Of a DNA stretch of 64,000 nucleotides, positions 52,698 through 60,662 are shown piece by piece. Source of the stretch: Psychrobacter sp. UBA5136 (GTDB lineage: Bacteria > Pseudomonadota > Gammaproteobacteria > Pseudomonadales > Moraxellaceae); contig NZ_DHYG01000067.1 in NCBI RefSeq assembly GCF_002414005.1, positions 1 through 64,000 of the forward strand, written 5' to 3'. The translations under genes and the position numbers were made by a program. How positions within the stretch are numbered: position 1 is the first letter of the stretch; each line of letters begins with the position of its first letter. The notes under the pieces were generated by a model. It did not search any database. It was not told the origin of the DNA and worked only from the letters and a program-made list of their open reading frames with translations.

Positions 52698-53543
52698 ATG
52701 AGTTTTCGCCATCAATATGTCATCGGTGATTTGCAAGGTTGCTACGCCGCGTACCTGCAGTTACTTGAAACCTTAGATTTTGACCCTGTGCAAGACAAGC
52801 TATGGTTTGCTGGGGACTTGGTGGCACGCGGTGAAGACTCGCTAAGTACGCTGCGTCATGTAAAGTCTCTATGTGAAAAGGGCGCTGCGGCAACGGTACT
52901 TGGCAATCACGATATCAATTTAATTGCAGTTTGGCGCGGGGCGACATCGATTAAGAAAAAAGACAAGACTGCGCCTATTTTTGCTGCCGATGATTGCGAT
53001 GAATTATTAGAATGGCTACGTCATCAGCCACTACTGGCTTACCCTGATGAGCAGACGGTGCTGGTACATGCCGGCATTCCGCCGCATTGGACGATTAAGG
53101 CTGCGGCGAAATATGCGCAGCAGCTAGAGGCGCAGCTAAAAGGCAGTCTAAAACAGCTCGATCGCTTATTGCCACACTTATATAGCAAAACCGCCGATGA
53201 GTGGCATGCAGATATTCATGGCTATACCAAAATGCGCGCGATTGCCAATTACTTCACGCGTATGCGCTTGTGCAAACAAGACGGCACGCTTGAATTTGAT
53301 TTTTCAGCAGGTTTGGATGAGCCGATGCCAAAGGATTTTTTACCTTGGTTTGAATGGCAAGTACCGCGAGCGCGCAAGGTGCTATTTGGCCATTGGGCCG
53401 CGCTTAAAGCTGAGGTCGACTTGCCGTATGCGCGTGCGCTTGATGGTGGCTGTGTTTGGGGTAATTACCTATTTGCTTATCGTTTGGGCGACGGTAAAAC
53501 CATCACCTCAAGTGCTCACTGCGTACAGCCAGAAGAAGAATAG
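52698..53543 (+). CDS. apaH: Symmetrical bis(5'-nucleosyl)-tetraphosphatase ApaH
   Basis: Hydrolyses Ap4A to two ADP; the same enzyme family also removes Np4 caps from RNA. Metallophosphatase motifs are all present: VIGDLQGCYAA near residue 10, GDLVARGEDSL near 39, LGNHDINLIA near 68, and VHAGIPPHW near 119. The 281 residues match E. coli ApaH. It is co-oriented with rsmA and ends before a terminator that runs into the convergent gene. Confidence 0.96.
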   Translation: MSFRHQYVIGDLQGCYAAYLQLLETLDFDPVQDKLWFAGDLVARGEDSLSTLRHVKSLCEKGAAATVLGNHDINLIAVWRGATSIKKKDKTAPIFAADDCDELLEWLRHQPLLAYPDEQTVLVHAGIPPHWTIKAAAKYAQQLEAQLKGSLKQLDRLLPHLYSKTADEWHADIHGYTKMRAIANYFTRMRLCKQDGTLEFDFSAGLDEPMPKDFLPWFEWQVPRARKVLFGHWAALKAEVDLPYARALDGGCVWGNYLFAYRLGDGKTITSSAHCVQPEEE

Positions 53544-53633
53544 TCATTCTGCTTTATATAAAACTTTTTAGATAAAAACCTTAAAATAAATATTAACCTA
53601 GCATTTAAGCTGTCAGTTAAATCACCAGCTCAG

Positions 53634-53677
53634 CCACCAAAATTACCCATTAACTGGGTAGGTTTGGTGGTTTTTTT
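53634..53677 (+). terminator. apaH terminator overlapping the convergent gene
   Basis: CCACCAAA (53634-53641) pairs with TTTGGTGG (53663-53670), with ACCCA/TGGGT inside; seven T follow. The right arm lies in the last codons of the minus-strand gcr-like gene. Confidence 0.85.
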
Positions 53678-56091
53678 GGTTTAGGCAAGGGCGTTTTGGC
53701 ATCGCCAGCGGCTTTACTATCAGGATTGCTATCTTCGCCTTTAGGCAGCTTATCGTACTGGATATCATTACGGTAAGGGACGCTGTTTAGCTCCTCATCT
53801 ATTAGTCCATCATCGAGGTCGATCGTTTTTTTGGCGCTTACTGGCTTAGTAGTACTGTGCGTTTCTCGACTTTTCAGCGCCGCGTCAGCATGACTATCCG
53901 ATATATTATTATCATAATCTATATCAGTAATCGCCTGCTCATTTTGCATACTTTCTTGCTTAGATTTGGGCAGGATTTTGACATCCGATAAACGGCGCAC
54001 GACATAGTTATGGGGGATGGGTTGTCCGCCTTTATGAGCATGGGTATCATCAAAAATCATGTGACCTTGGCTGTCGATACGCGCGTACTTCATCGGTTTA
54101 TCGCGTGGCCAAAAAAAGTCGGACGGGTGGGTCAGCATATGACTAAAAAGCTGCTTGGTTAAACGGCTCCACTCCATAAATTTGACTTCTTTAGAGCGCA
54201 GCGCCACAAACAATGCCAGCGAGAAGCTCACCATCAGATTGACCATTCCGATAAGGGCAACGCCCAAGATAGAGATGAAAACAACCGGCCAATCCCATTG
54301 ATTGGCGGACATATTAAACAGTCCGTGCGCTAGATTCGCCGAGGCAAAGGCAATGTGGCGAATATCAATTGGCAAGCCAAATATAAAACCTATGGTGGCG
54401 GTACTGCCCAAGAACACCCCGAATAAAAAATTACCCATAATAGCGCCGAGATTGGCTTCGATAAAGCCGCCCAAACGCTGCAACCAAGCTTTGGGCAATA
54501 AGTATTGCAGTAGCCTGTGGCGCTGAATACGAGCGCCGATTTGGTTATAAACCGCCAAATTATCATAGTAACCAGCGATAAGACCCGCTAAAAATAAATA
54601 CACGCCAGCGATAGCGGCATGCGGTAGGGCTAAGGAATGAAACGGGTCGAGATCATGCAGTAAGTGCGCGGCCTTATCGGCATTAATCATCGGCGCGCCC
54701 GTATATTGCAACCACGCAAACGAGATAATCAGCGCCACTGGTATTGCTACCATGACGTTACCCATAATCGCGACAAACTGGGTACGCAAAATATCGACCA
54801 CCAATTCTGATAGCTTATTTAATTGGTGCGATTTTTTGCCAGAACCGTCAGAAATGGTAGAGGCGATTGCCGCGGCCGTCATAGCGGGCTGCTTGGTGGC
54901 GACCGTACCATGGACGATATGAATAAACACAAAGCCCAAACCATAAATCATACTGTTTATAAAAGCGCGCCCCATCGGCGCAAGCGCTAAGTGATACGCC
55001 AGTATTTTTATCGTTGCCATAAAAGCAATGATAAAACCGCCAATAGAGGCTTTTTTAAACATCTTTTGGTAGCCGGCCTTATCGGTACTAATATAATGCT
55101 CGCCAACGCGGCTGGCGTTTTCGGTGACCTTGCGTGACAAGAGCTTGGTATTATTATCAATCAAATAACCAATACTATAGCGGCGACTGGCGCTGGTAAT
55201 CAGCGCTTGAATGAGCTCGATGATCGCCCGATCGCGCTTATCGTAATTGTCCGCCACCAGCTCGGTTAGGATGCGCATACGCCGTAAGCTTTGGTCCAAG
55301 CGCAGCATCATGTTGGTTAGGCGGATTGAGATACCGGTTTTATAAATGCGCTTGCGTATGGTAGCAACGATGTCTTCACATTGCTCAATCATCACCAGTA
55401 ACGGCGCAGGGTCGACCGCCTTGTCAGGGATGATATCGGTTAACGTATCAAGCTCATGTGCTTCACGGTACTGATTGACGTACAGGACGGCTTCTTGATT
55501 TTGGGCCACAAATGATGCTGAATAATTGAGCATTTGCGGATAAAATTCCATCAAATCCGGATGCAAACCGATACCGCTGATACGATACGATAAAATAATA
55601 ATTGCGTTTAAAATGCTGTTTTTTGCCGTCGCGACCAAGTTTAAATGTGGCTCATTGACCTTGAGTAGCCCGACCAGCGTATCCCATTTGTCCTTGTCGA
55701 TGTTGGCAAGCCAGCGCTCATCAGAGCGTTTATCAAATAAATAACCGACCAGCTCAATAACAGAATCTTCTTGTGGCAACAGCGGTAAAAAACGATGGCC
55801 GATCAGGCGGCGCAGACTATTAAAAAAGCCCTGATCCGACATGATGCCCGTGTCGGTGTATAGCGCAATTTGGCGATATTCAATAATGAGTTTTAAAACG
55901 AAACTTGCCAGCCCATCGGCATATTCTGGATGCTGACGTAAAACATCAATCAAATCTTGCATCTTTTGATTGGCTAACGCGGGCTCTTTATCGCTCACCC
56001 GTAGCTCATCGATTAAGCGCTTGAGTACCGCAGGGTCTGGCACATCACTTAAGGCGGTAATCTGTTGTAAAATGTGTTTTATTTCTGACAC
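53650..56091 (-). CDS. Gcr-family membrane protein (annotated elsewhere as site-specific recombinase)
   Basis: An 813-residue protein of the family PF10136, named after the gonococcal gcr gene. The N-terminal 330 residues are soluble and helical. Five to eight membrane segments lie between about 345 and 660 (IGGFIIAFMATIKILAYHLA, VMVAIPVALIISFAWL, AIAGVYLFLAGLIAGYYDNL). The tail is charged and ends in a Lys/Pro-rich stretch. No tyrosine- or serine-recombinase motif is visible, so the recombinase name is doubtful; a membrane role is more plausible. The start is GTG with GGGA upstream. Confidence 0.8.
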   Translation of the reverse strand: MSEIKHILQQITALSDVPDPAVLKRLIDELRVSDKEPALANQKMQDLIDVLRQHPEYADGLASFVLKLIIEYRQIALYTDTGIMSDQGFFNSLRRLIGHRFLPLLPQEDSVIELVGYLFDKRSDERWLANIDKDKWDTLVGLLKVNEPHLNLVATAKNSILNAIIILSYRISGIGLHPDLMEFYPQMLNYSASFVAQNQEAVLYVNQYREAHELDTLTDIIPDKAVDPAPLLVMIEQCEDIVATIRKRIYKTGISIRLTNMMLRLDQSLRRMRILTELVADNYDKRDRAIIELIQALITSASRRYSIGYLIDNNTKLLSRKVTENASRVGEHYISTDKAGYQKMFKKASIGGFIIAFMATIKILAYHLALAPMGRAFINSMIYGLGFVFIHIVHGTVATKQPAMTAAAIASTISDGSGKKSHQLNKLSELVVDILRTQFVAIMGNVMVAIPVALIISFAWLQYTGAPMINADKAAHLLHDLDPFHSLALPHAAIAGVYLFLAGLIAGYYDNLAVYNQIGARIQRHRLLQYLLPKAWLQRLGGFIEANLGAIMGNFLFGVFLGSTATIGFIFGLPIDIRHIAFASANLAHGLFNMSANQWDWPVVFISILGVALIGMVNLMVSFSLALFVALRSKEVKFMEWSRLTKQLFSHMLTHPSDFFWPRDKPMKYARIDSQGHMIFDDTHAHKGGQPIPHNYVVRRLSDVKILPKSKQESMQNEQAITDIDYDNNISDSHADAALKSRETHSTTKPVSAKKTIDLDDGLIDEELNSVPYRNDIQYDKLPKGEDSNPDSKAAGDAKTPLPKPKKPPNLPS

Positions 56092-56312
56092 ATCGCATCC
56101 CTTATGTGGTTATTTCAGTCTTTGTTATTATTTAGTGCGGGCAAGGATATATTTGTTTTTCGCAATGGTTGTGTTTATCGATGTTGCAATAAGTAGGTGG
56201 GATTTTTGATTGCTAATTTTTAGCTCGCTAATGTATCGCTCTCTCGTTTAAAAATTAAAGAAACTTTTAGTAAAATTAATCCGCGTAACTGTGCGTTATT
56301 TTAATCGTAACG

Positions 56313-56429
56313 ATGCATGGGCGGTTAATTATTTTGTTAGCAGTTATTCTCTTAGTGATTGCGCTGCTTGCTGCGACAGTATTTTTGGCAAAAAAAGGGA
56401 CAGTAACGTGGCTGTCCCTTTTATCTTAG
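56313..56429 (+). CDS. Possible 38-residue membrane protein
   Basis: The open frame from the ATG at 56313 encodes a start MHGR, a continuous hydrophobic helix (about residues 5-26, ILLAVILLVIALLAATVF) and AKKGTVTW. The shape is that of single-span small proteins with a basic residue after the helix. However, no clear ribosome-binding site lies upstream and the end overlaps a terminator hairpin, so chance is a real alternative. Confidence 0.3.
   Translation: MHGRLIILLAVILLVIALLAATVFLAKKGTVTWLSLLS
56391..56422 (-). terminator. Terminator after the first acyl-CoA dehydrogenase gene
   Basis: AAAAGGGACAG (56393-56403) pairs with CTGTCCCTTTT (56412-56422). On the minus strand the stem is followed by a T run, about 40 bases past the stop of the dehydrogenase gene. 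Confidence 0.85.
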
Positions 56430-56464
56430 TTTGATACGGCTTACTTTATTATAAAAGTGAAAAA

Positions 56465-58249
56465 TTAGCTAGCAGGTACATCAAAGTAAGCAAGATCAAA
56501 GTTCATCATTGGATCACTGCCAGCTTTGACCATCTGCGCATGAGCATTGATACGTGGCAAGATACGACCAACAAAATAATCGGCTAGCTTGGCTTTGTTG
56601 GTGTAGAACTCACCTTCTTTGCCATTCGCAGCTTCAACCATCAAGGCAAACATGTACGAGTAGGCGAGGTAACCAAAAGCATGCATGTAATCAACGGCGC
56701 AGCCATTAATCTCACTCTTACGTGAGCTAATATTGCTAAGCACAGTGGTGGTGAGCTCTTCAATGGTATCGGCAGCGTCTAGCGTCGCTTGCTTAATGCC
56801 GTGATCCGCTTGCATATTATTGACAAAATCACGAATCTCACCTAAGAAATGGGTGACATATTTGCCGTTATTGCGCGCAACTTTACGGCCCAATAAGTCA
56901 AGCGCTTGAATGCCGTTGGTACCTTCATAAATCTGGGCAATACGGGTATCACGGACGATTTGCTCCATACCCCATTCGCGGATATAGCCGTGACCGCCAA
57001 ATACTTGCTGGCAATCAATCGTCGCTTCTAACGCTTTGTCGGTCAAGAAAGCCTTAGCAACAGGCGTCAGTAATGCAACGCGCGCAGCAGCGGCTTGAGC
57101 GGCTTCTGGATCAGTACTAAACTTCTCTTCATCGAGGTTTTTGGCGACATACATGGCAAAGCAGCGTGACGCTTCGGTGTTGGCTTTGGCATTTAACAGC
57201 ATACGGCGAACGTCGGCATGATGAATGATGGCATCAGCAGGCTTTTCTGGGCTTTGGATTTGCGTATCGCTACGGCCTTGACCACGGTCATTGGCATAGA
57301 GCGCCGCATTTTGGTAAGCAAGCTCAGAACCGCCCAAGCCTTGCAGACCCATGGTCACGCGCTCATAGTTCATCATAATGAACATTGAAGACAGACCAGT
57401 GTTTTCTGCGCCAACCATCCAGCCTTTGGCATTGTCAAAGTTCATCACACAAGTGGCTGAGGCTTTGATGCCCATTTTGTGCTCGATAGAGCCAACCGCT
57501 AAGGTGTTGCGCTCGCCTAAGCTGCCATCTTCATTAACCAAGAATTTTGGCACTACAAATAGCGAGATACCTTTAGAGCCTTCTGGCGCATTTGGGGTTT
57601 TTGCGAGTACCAAATGGATGATATTGTCAGTGAGGTCATGCTCACCGCCGGTGATAAAGATTTTGGTACCAGAGATGTTATAGCTACCATCATCGTTTGG
57701 TACCGCTTTGGTTTTGATAATACCTAAGTCTGTACCCGCATGTGGTTCGGTCAAGCACATGGTGCCCGACCATTCACCGTTATACATTTTTTCTAAGTAA
57801 GTTTGCTTTTGCTCCTCACTCGCCGCCGCATTTAGGCAAAGTGTCGCGCCAACGGTTAGGTTAGGGTAGAGGGCAAATGCTTGGTTGGCAGTAAAAACCA
57901 TCTCTTCGGTTAGCATGGTCACCATTTTTGGGAAACCTTGACCGCCGTATTCAGAATTACCGCTTAAGCCAACCCAGCCAGACTCGGCATACTGCTTATA
58001 TGCGTCTTTAAAACCCGCTGGGGTTGTAACGACGCCATCACCTTCAAAGGTTGCGCCTTCTTCATCACCGCTGCGGTTAATGGGTAATAAGACGTTTTTT
58101 GACAATTTTGCCATTTCTTCCAAAATCATATCGACCGTTTCCATATCGACATGAGCGAGGTTTTCGTTATTTTGCCAAAATTCAGGCGCATTAAATACGT
58201 CATTTAAAATAAAGCGCATGTCGTTAAGAGGGGCATTATAAACAGCCAT
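56465..58249 (-). CDS. Acyl-CoA dehydrogenase, paralogue A
   Basis: FAD enzyme of 594 residues that opens beta-oxidation by alpha,beta-dehydrogenation of acyl-CoA. The FAD and substrate motifs are MCLTEPHAGTDLGIIKT near residue 155 and FITGGEHDLTDN near 193. GGHGYIREWGMEQIVRD near 427 and YEGTNGIQALDLLGRK near 451 contain the conserved C-terminal sequence. The longer C-terminal domain places it with the large (about 600-residue) bacterial dehydrogenases rather than the 380-residue type. AAGGA lies six bases before the ATG at 58249, better than the ATG at 58255. A similar gene follows upstream at 58509-60302. Confidence 0.94.
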   Translation of the reverse strand: MAVYNAPLNDMRFILNDVFNAPEFWQNNENLAHVDMETVDMILEEMAKLSKNVLLPINRSGDEEGATFEGDGVVTTPAGFKDAYKQYAESGWVGLSGNSEYGGQGFPKMVTMLTEEMVFTANQAFALYPNLTVGATLCLNAAASEEQKQTYLEKMYNGEWSGTMCLTEPHAGTDLGIIKTKAVPNDDGSYNISGTKIFITGGEHDLTDNIIHLVLAKTPNAPEGSKGISLFVVPKFLVNEDGSLGERNTLAVGSIEHKMGIKASATCVMNFDNAKGWMVGAENTGLSSMFIMMNYERVTMGLQGLGGSELAYQNAALYANDRGQGRSDTQIQSPEKPADAIIHHADVRRMLLNAKANTEASRCFAMYVAKNLDEEKFSTDPEAAQAAAARVALLTPVAKAFLTDKALEATIDCQQVFGGHGYIREWGMEQIVRDTRIAQIYEGTNGIQALDLLGRKVARNNGKYVTHFLGEIRDFVNNMQADHGIKQATLDAADTIEELTTTVLSNISSRKSEINGCAVDYMHAFGYLAYSYMFALMVEAANGKEGEFYTNKAKLADYFVGRILPRINAHAQMVKAGSDPMMNFDLAYFDVPAS

Positions 58250-58420
58250 AAACATTCCTTTGGTTCAAATAAATAAAAGTGAGTAGGGCCAAGCGTTCAG
58301 TTGTTCTTGTGGGTGCCGCTTAAGCATAGATAGCTAAAGTTTAGCAAATTAGCGTAACGACGGGTGTTTTTCTTCGTGAATTGTGCGTACACCAAAAATA
58401 GTTATTAGGGCATATCCTAA

Positions 58421-58454
58421 CAAAATCGGCAACACACCCAAGTATGTTGCCGAT
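58421..58454 (-). terminator. Terminator after the second acyl-CoA dehydrogenase gene
   Basis: ATCGGCAACA (58425-58434) pairs with TGTTGCCGAT (58445-58454), with TTTTG following on the minus strand. It separates the two paralogous genes into different transcripts. Confidence 0.8.
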
Positions 58455-58508
58455 AAGAGCTGAATATTAGAAACTATACTACAATATTGAATTGAAAGAT
58501 TTTTTCAA

Positions 58509-60302
58509 TTAAAACGCAAATTGATCAACGTCCATAGTCATGTACGGCTCAACGCCCGTGCTGATGCGCTGTACGTGCGTGGTAGTACGTGGCAATAATT
58601 TTGCAAAGTAGAATTGTGCGGTTTTAACTTTGGCATCATAGAAAGCTTTTTCACCAGTGCCGTTAGCGATTTCTGTTTGCGCGACCAATGCCATACGCGC
58701 CCATAAGTAAGCTAGCGTGACGTAACCGCTGAAGTATAAGTAATCAACCGCCGCACCGCCTACCGCATCTGGGTTTTCAGTGGCTTGCATGCCGATACGG
58801 GCAGTCAAATCGCTCCATTCTTTTAAATGCTTGGCAAGTGGGCGGATAAACTGACCCATCTCGTCATTGTCTTTGTTCTCGTTGCAGAATGTTTGGATGA
58901 TTTTGATGAAGTTGGCAAGCAATTTACCTTGTGAACCCAATACTTTACGGCCGAGTAAGTCTAACGCTTGGATTTCAGTGGTACCTTCGTACAAGCAAGA
59001 AATACGTGTATCGCGGACGTTTTGCTCCATGCCCCACTCGCTGATAAAGCCATGACCACCATAAACCTGTACGCCATGGTTGGCTGCTTCTAGACCAGTT
59101 TCAGTTAGGAAAGCTTTTGCAATCGGTGTCAACAGTGACAGCATTTGGTCAGCAAATTTTAGGTCATCGCCTTCGCCTTTTGCTACGGTGTCAGCAAAAT
59201 GTGAGAGATAATAAACCAGCGCGCGACCACCTTCAGCAAAGGCTTTTTCGGTCAATAGCATGTTACGAACGGCTGGATGCACGATGATTGGGTCAGCGAA
59301 TTTATCTGGCGCTTTAGCACCTGATAGCGAGCGCATAGCGAGGCGGTCTTTAGCATAGGTTAGTGAGCCTTGGAACGCATACTCTGCTGCGGTTAAACCT
59401 TGAACCGCTGTTCCGATACGGGCAACGTTCATAAAGGTAAACATGCATTGTAAGCCACGGTTTTCTGGGCCAATCAGGTAGCCAGTTGCACCGTCAAAGT
59501 TCATGACGCAAGTTGCTGAGGCTTTAATACCCATTTTGTGTTCGATAGAACCACAAACGACGTTGTTGTTTTCGCCAAGGCTATTGTCTTCATTTACCAA
59601 CACTTTAGGTACGATAAATAGTGAAATGCCTTTGGTGCCAGCAGGCGCGCCTGGTAGACGGGCTAGGACGATATGAATGATATTGTCGGTTAGGTCGTGC
59701 TCACCCGCTGAGATAAAGATTTTTTGCCCAGTGATGCTATAAGTGCCGTCATCGTTTGGCTCAGCTTTGGTACGAATAATACCCAAATCAGAACCGGCAT
59801 GCGCTTCGGTCAAACACATGGTGCCTGACCATTCGCCGGTGACCATTTTTTCTAGGTAGGTTTGTTTTTGCTCATCAGTACCATGGTGCTCGATGGTTTG
59901 AATCGCGCCGTGTGATAGACCTGGGTACATAGAAAATGACCAGTTGGCCGTACCAACCATTTCATTGATGACCGTTGATAGTGAGAACGGCATGTTTTGA
60001 CCGCCAAATTCCTCTTCAGCAGACAAAGCCGGGAAGCCAAGCTCGCAGTATTGTTTATAGGCTTCTTTAAAACCTTTTGGCGTGGTGACAGTACCGTTGT
60101 CAAAATGACAGCCTTCTGCGTCGCCGCTTTGGTTTAATGGTGACAGCTCATTTTCAGCAAAGCTTGCCGCCATCTCAAACAAACTGTCCATCAACTCGCG
60201 GTCTGCTTCTTGGAACGCAGGCAAGGTTTTGTAGTGGCTTTCGCTGTCAAGTAACTCATGCATCACGAATTGGATATCACGTAGAGGCGCTTTATATTGC
60301 AT
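58509..60302 (-). CDS. Acyl-CoA dehydrogenase, paralogue B
   Basis: A 597-residue acyl-CoA dehydrogenase close to the gene downstream. It shows MCLTEAHAGSDLGIIRT near residue 155, FISAGEHDLTDN near 193, GGHGFISEWGMEQNVRD near 425 and YEGTTEIQALDLLGRK near 449. The conserved stretches are almost identical to paralogue A while the rest differs, so an old tandem duplication with different chain-length or tissue-of-substrate preference is likely. AGGAAG directly before the ATG at 60302 decides the start over an upstream codon at 60347. Confidence 0.94.
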   Translation of the reverse strand: MQYKAPLRDIQFVMHELLDSESHYKTLPAFQEADRELMDSLFEMAASFAENELSPLNQSGDAEGCHFDNGTVTTPKGFKEAYKQYCELGFPALSAEEEFGGQNMPFSLSTVINEMVGTANWSFSMYPGLSHGAIQTIEHHGTDEQKQTYLEKMVTGEWSGTMCLTEAHAGSDLGIIRTKAEPNDDGTYSITGQKIFISAGEHDLTDNIIHIVLARLPGAPAGTKGISLFIVPKVLVNEDNSLGENNNVVCGSIEHKMGIKASATCVMNFDGATGYLIGPENRGLQCMFTFMNVARIGTAVQGLTAAEYAFQGSLTYAKDRLAMRSLSGAKAPDKFADPIIVHPAVRNMLLTEKAFAEGGRALVYYLSHFADTVAKGEGDDLKFADQMLSLLTPIAKAFLTETGLEAANHGVQVYGGHGFISEWGMEQNVRDTRISCLYEGTTEIQALDLLGRKVLGSQGKLLANFIKIIQTFCNENKDNDEMGQFIRPLAKHLKEWSDLTARIGMQATENPDAVGGAAVDYLYFSGYVTLAYLWARMALVAQTEIANGTGEKAFYDAKVKTAQFYFAKLLPRTTTHVQRISTGVEPYMTMDVDQFAF

Positions 60303-60662
60303 AACTTCCTGTCCTTTTTTAGGATGCGACCGGCAGTAAGGCGGCAACCATCAGTGATTTTCATTACTGAAATCTGAGTCGCTCGCCTGTTACTAGTAGG
60401 GGGGTTGTCTGTATGAATAACGGACAACAACACCGATCATATGAAATAAATTGAGAAGAGTAAAAAAGAATTATGACTGTATTCGTAAATTCTTGGTAAA
60501 AGATAGGCGTTCACTGGCAAATATACAAGTTTGGTGACAATACTGATAAGTCATCAACCTGTATTGCATCCAATATATCATCGAGCTTATACGCTAAAAA
60601 TTGAAGCATTATTTAATAATAATGGTAGAAAAATTCAGGCAATTTACTCTTGAGAGATAAGT
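60303..60662. other. Spacer upstream of acyl-CoA dehydrogenase B
   Basis: 360 AT-rich bases without a gene. It contains an operator-like inverted repeat at 60404-60428. No terminator for the PAS-GGDEF-EAL gene was recognised. Confidence 0.45.
60404..60428 (-). promoter_or_regulatory. Candidate operator upstream of acyl-CoA dehydrogenase B
   Basis: GTTGTCTGT (60404-60412) and ACGGACAAC (60420-60428) form a 9-bp inverted repeat with one mismatch and a 7-base centre, about 100 bases upstream of the start. The form fits a dimeric repressor of fatty-acid metabolism, but the motif is not one I recognise. Confidence 0.4.

Larger units (their letters stand above)
56092..56464. other. Spacer with a possible small membrane protein
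   Basis: 373 bases between the gcr-like gene and the acyl-CoA dehydrogenase gene. It holds a 39-codon open frame on the plus strand (56313-56429) and a terminator hairpin (56391-56422) that overlaps its end. Confidence 0.5.

Noticed and set aside
53650..56091. Possible mobile element because of the recombinase name of this family
   Set aside because: No inverted repeats, attachment sites or recombinase motifs accompany it; the protein looks like a normal membrane protein.
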